Assembly (NCBI RefSeq): GCF_016862075.1
Contig: NZ_BOMG01000027.1
Coordinates: 1 to 64,000 of the forward strand
Direction of reading: 5' to 3'
Length of the DNA stretch: 64,000 nucleotides
Source: Actinoplanes couchii
GTDB lineage: Bacteria > Actinomycetota > Actinomycetes > Mycobacteriales > Micromonosporaceae
The translations under genes were made by a program, and so were the position numbers. The notes beneath the pieces are model-generated. The model was not told where the DNA came from. It ran no database searches and worked only from the letters and a program-made list of their open reading frames with translations. Below are positions 62,808 through 64,000 of the stretch, piece after piece (the first letter of the stretch is position 1; the number at the start of each line of letters is the position of its first letter).

Positions 62808-63952
62808 CCGCCGGGCAGTTCCCGCCGCGCGTCCCGCAGCTCACGCCACTGCGGGCCGGACCGCCACGAGGTGTGCTGTTCCAGGTAGCGGCGCAGTTTC
62901 GCCAGGTCTTCCGGGCTGTCCTTGGCAGCGGTGCCGGCCAGGCAGGAGACCAGGTCGGCGGTGGTCCCGGCGGTCCCGTTGAGGAACCAGCCGCGCAGCC
63001 CGACGGCGTGCGCGACCGACACCGCCTCGGCGGTGCTCATCACGGACGACAGCTTCTCCATCTCGTCGCCGCGCCCGGTGCGCCCGGTCCGCAGCTCCCG
63101 AAAGGCCGTGACCAGCACTTCGAGTACGTCCCGGCGAGGCGGCGCGGTGACCCCGGATCGGCGGAGCAGCGCCCCGGCCTCGGCTTCGACAAGCGCGAGC
63201 TCGGTGTCGAAGTCGCCGATCGGGAAGACCGTCTCGAAGTTGAAGCGCCGTTTCAGCGCCGAGCTCATGTCGTTGACACCACGGTCCCGGGTGTTCGCGG
63301 TGGCGATGATGTTGAAACCTTCCCGGGCGAACACCATGCTCTCGGCGCCGGGCAGCTCAGGCACCGCGAGGACCCGGTCGGAGAGCGGCGAGAGCAGGCA
63401 GTCCTGCACTTCCAGCGGGCAGCGGGTGATCTCCTCGAAGCGGACCACCTTGCCGCGGGCCATGCCCTGCAGCAGCGGCGCCGGGACCAGCGACCGCTGG
63501 GTCGGGCCCTCGGCGACGAGCAGGGCGTAGTTCCACGAGTACTTGATCTGGTCCTCGGTGGTGGCCGCGCCGCCCTGGATGGTCAGGGTCGAGTCGCCGC
63601 TGACGGCAGCCGCGAGCAGCTCGGACAGCAGCGACTTGGCGGTGCCGGGCTCGCCGACCAGCAGCAGCCCGCGGCTGGTGGCGAGGCTGACCAGGGCCCG
63701 GTCGATGAGCGACGGGTCGCCGACGAACTTGCGGGTGACACCGAGTTTCTCGTCGCCGACGACGAACGCGCGGGCGGCCCGCAGGCTGAGCGCCCAGCCG
63801 GGCGGGGTGGGCGCGTCGTCCGCGGCCCGGAGCCGGGCCAGCTCGTCGGCGTAACGCACCTCAGCCGGTGGCCTCTGCACATGATCGGCCGAAGCCGCCG
63901 CAGCCACCGAAGGAGAGGCGGAGGACGAGGCAGGAGCGGGGGAACGGGTCAC
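62804..63952 (-). CDS. MoxR-type AAA+ ATPase
   Basis: A 382-residue ATPase. After a Ser/Ala/Pro-rich start (about 25 residues), Walker A is GEPGTAKS (100-107), Walker B VVRFEE (169-174) and sensor 1 IIATANTRDRG (about 215). The second region has ALKRRFNFETVFPIGDFD, the arginine-finger area of MoxR proteins. MoxR ATPases act with VWA partners in assembly or remodelling of target complexes. GTG 63952 overlaps the partial upstream gene by GTGA, and its stop overlaps the DUF5682 gene. Confidence 0.9.
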   Translation of the reverse strand: MTRSPAPASSSASPSVAAAASADHVQRPPAEVRYADELARLRAADDAPTPPGWALSLRAARAFVVGDEKLGVTRKFVGDPSLIDRALVSLATSRGLLLVGEPGTAKSLLSELLAAAVSGDSTLTIQGGAATTEDQIKYSWNYALLVAEGPTQRSLVPAPLLQGMARGKVVRFEEITRCPLEVQDCLLSPLSDRVLAVPELPGAESMVFAREGFNIIATANTRDRGVNDMSSALKRRFNFETVFPIGDFDTELALVEAEAGALLRRSGVTAPPRRDVLEVLVTAFRELRTGRTGRGDEMEKLSSVMSTAEAVSVAHAVGLRGWFLNGTAGTTADLVSCLAGTAAKDSPEDLAKLRRYLEQHTSWRSGPQWRELRDARRELPGG

Positions 63953-64000
63953 GGGAGCACCTCGGAGAGTTCGCGCAACGCCTCGGCGGCGGTGATCGGG
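63949..64000 (-). CDS. Partial gene upstream of moxR (3' end only)
   Basis: Only the last 16 codons are visible: PITAAEALRELSEVLP then TGA at 63951-63949, overlapping the moxR GTG. It is the preceding gene of the same operon and continues beyond the window. In comparable actinobacterial clusters the partner here is often a DUF5691-type protein; the visible residues are too few to say. Confidence 0.6.
   Translation of the reverse strand, partial: PITAAEALRELSEVLP

Overview
The window is high-GC DNA with dense, mostly four-base-overlapping operons, GTG starts and many actinobacterial signature families (DUF397 with a DUF5753-type XRE regulator, ergothioneine genes, a HelR/HelD-like ATPase, an M20 DapE). 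An actinobacterium, most likely of the Micromonosporaceae (Actinoplanes-like), fits best; this is an inference from gene content and style, not from a marker search. I see no tRNA, rRNA, insertion sequence, prophage or CRISPR array. It reads as chromosomal core plus lineage-specific genes.

Layout. 1-3.0 kb: end of tyrS with its terminator, a divergent PPK2 kinase and a secreted protein. 3.0-9.9 kb: a sugar or polyol phosphotransferase (PTS) operon on the minus strand: DeoR regulator, 1-phosphofructokinase, mannitol-type EIIC, EIIB and EIIA, a zinc alcohol dehydrogenase, HPr and enzyme I. 10-16.6 kb: small housekeeping and unknown genes: a degenerate MutT1-like protein, a zinc-type adenylate kinase, a PemK/MazF-fold protein, a secreted CAP protein, a DUF397/XRE pair. 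16.7-25.8 kb: a DoxX/MarR/LigB dioxygenase module, 3-methyladenine glycosylase, HelR-like ATPase, HIT-like and ricin-lectin proteins, a TSUP transporter and a shortened DinB protein.

25.9-35.7 kb is a maltodextrin region: a giant secreted amylopullulanase, a LacI-type regulator and malEFG. All are linked by copies of the same GCAAG-N2-CTTGC inverted repeat. 35.9-46.5 kb is arginine biosynthesis: argC-argJ-argB-argD-argF-argR-(unknown gene)-argG in one overlapping chain, then dapE in opposite orientation, then argH. ARG-box-like palindromes stand before argC and between argH and dapE. 47.3-51.5 kb is egtABCD (ergothioneine). 51.7-55.6 kb has a GH3 beta-glucosidase, a GNAT protein and a SanA/DUF218 protein.

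55.7-64 kb carries a GNAT gene and a tightly coupled operon running leftward: (partial gene)-MoxR ATPase-DUF5682-VWA-tiny ORF-SWIM. Every junction is a four-base overlap. This AAA+/VWA system, with its unexplained 65-residue linker gene, and the unknown gene locked inside the arginine operon next to an atypical argG, are the best candidates for undescribed biology here. Short in-frame minisatellites (21, 27, 33 and 45 bp) are unusually common in the window.
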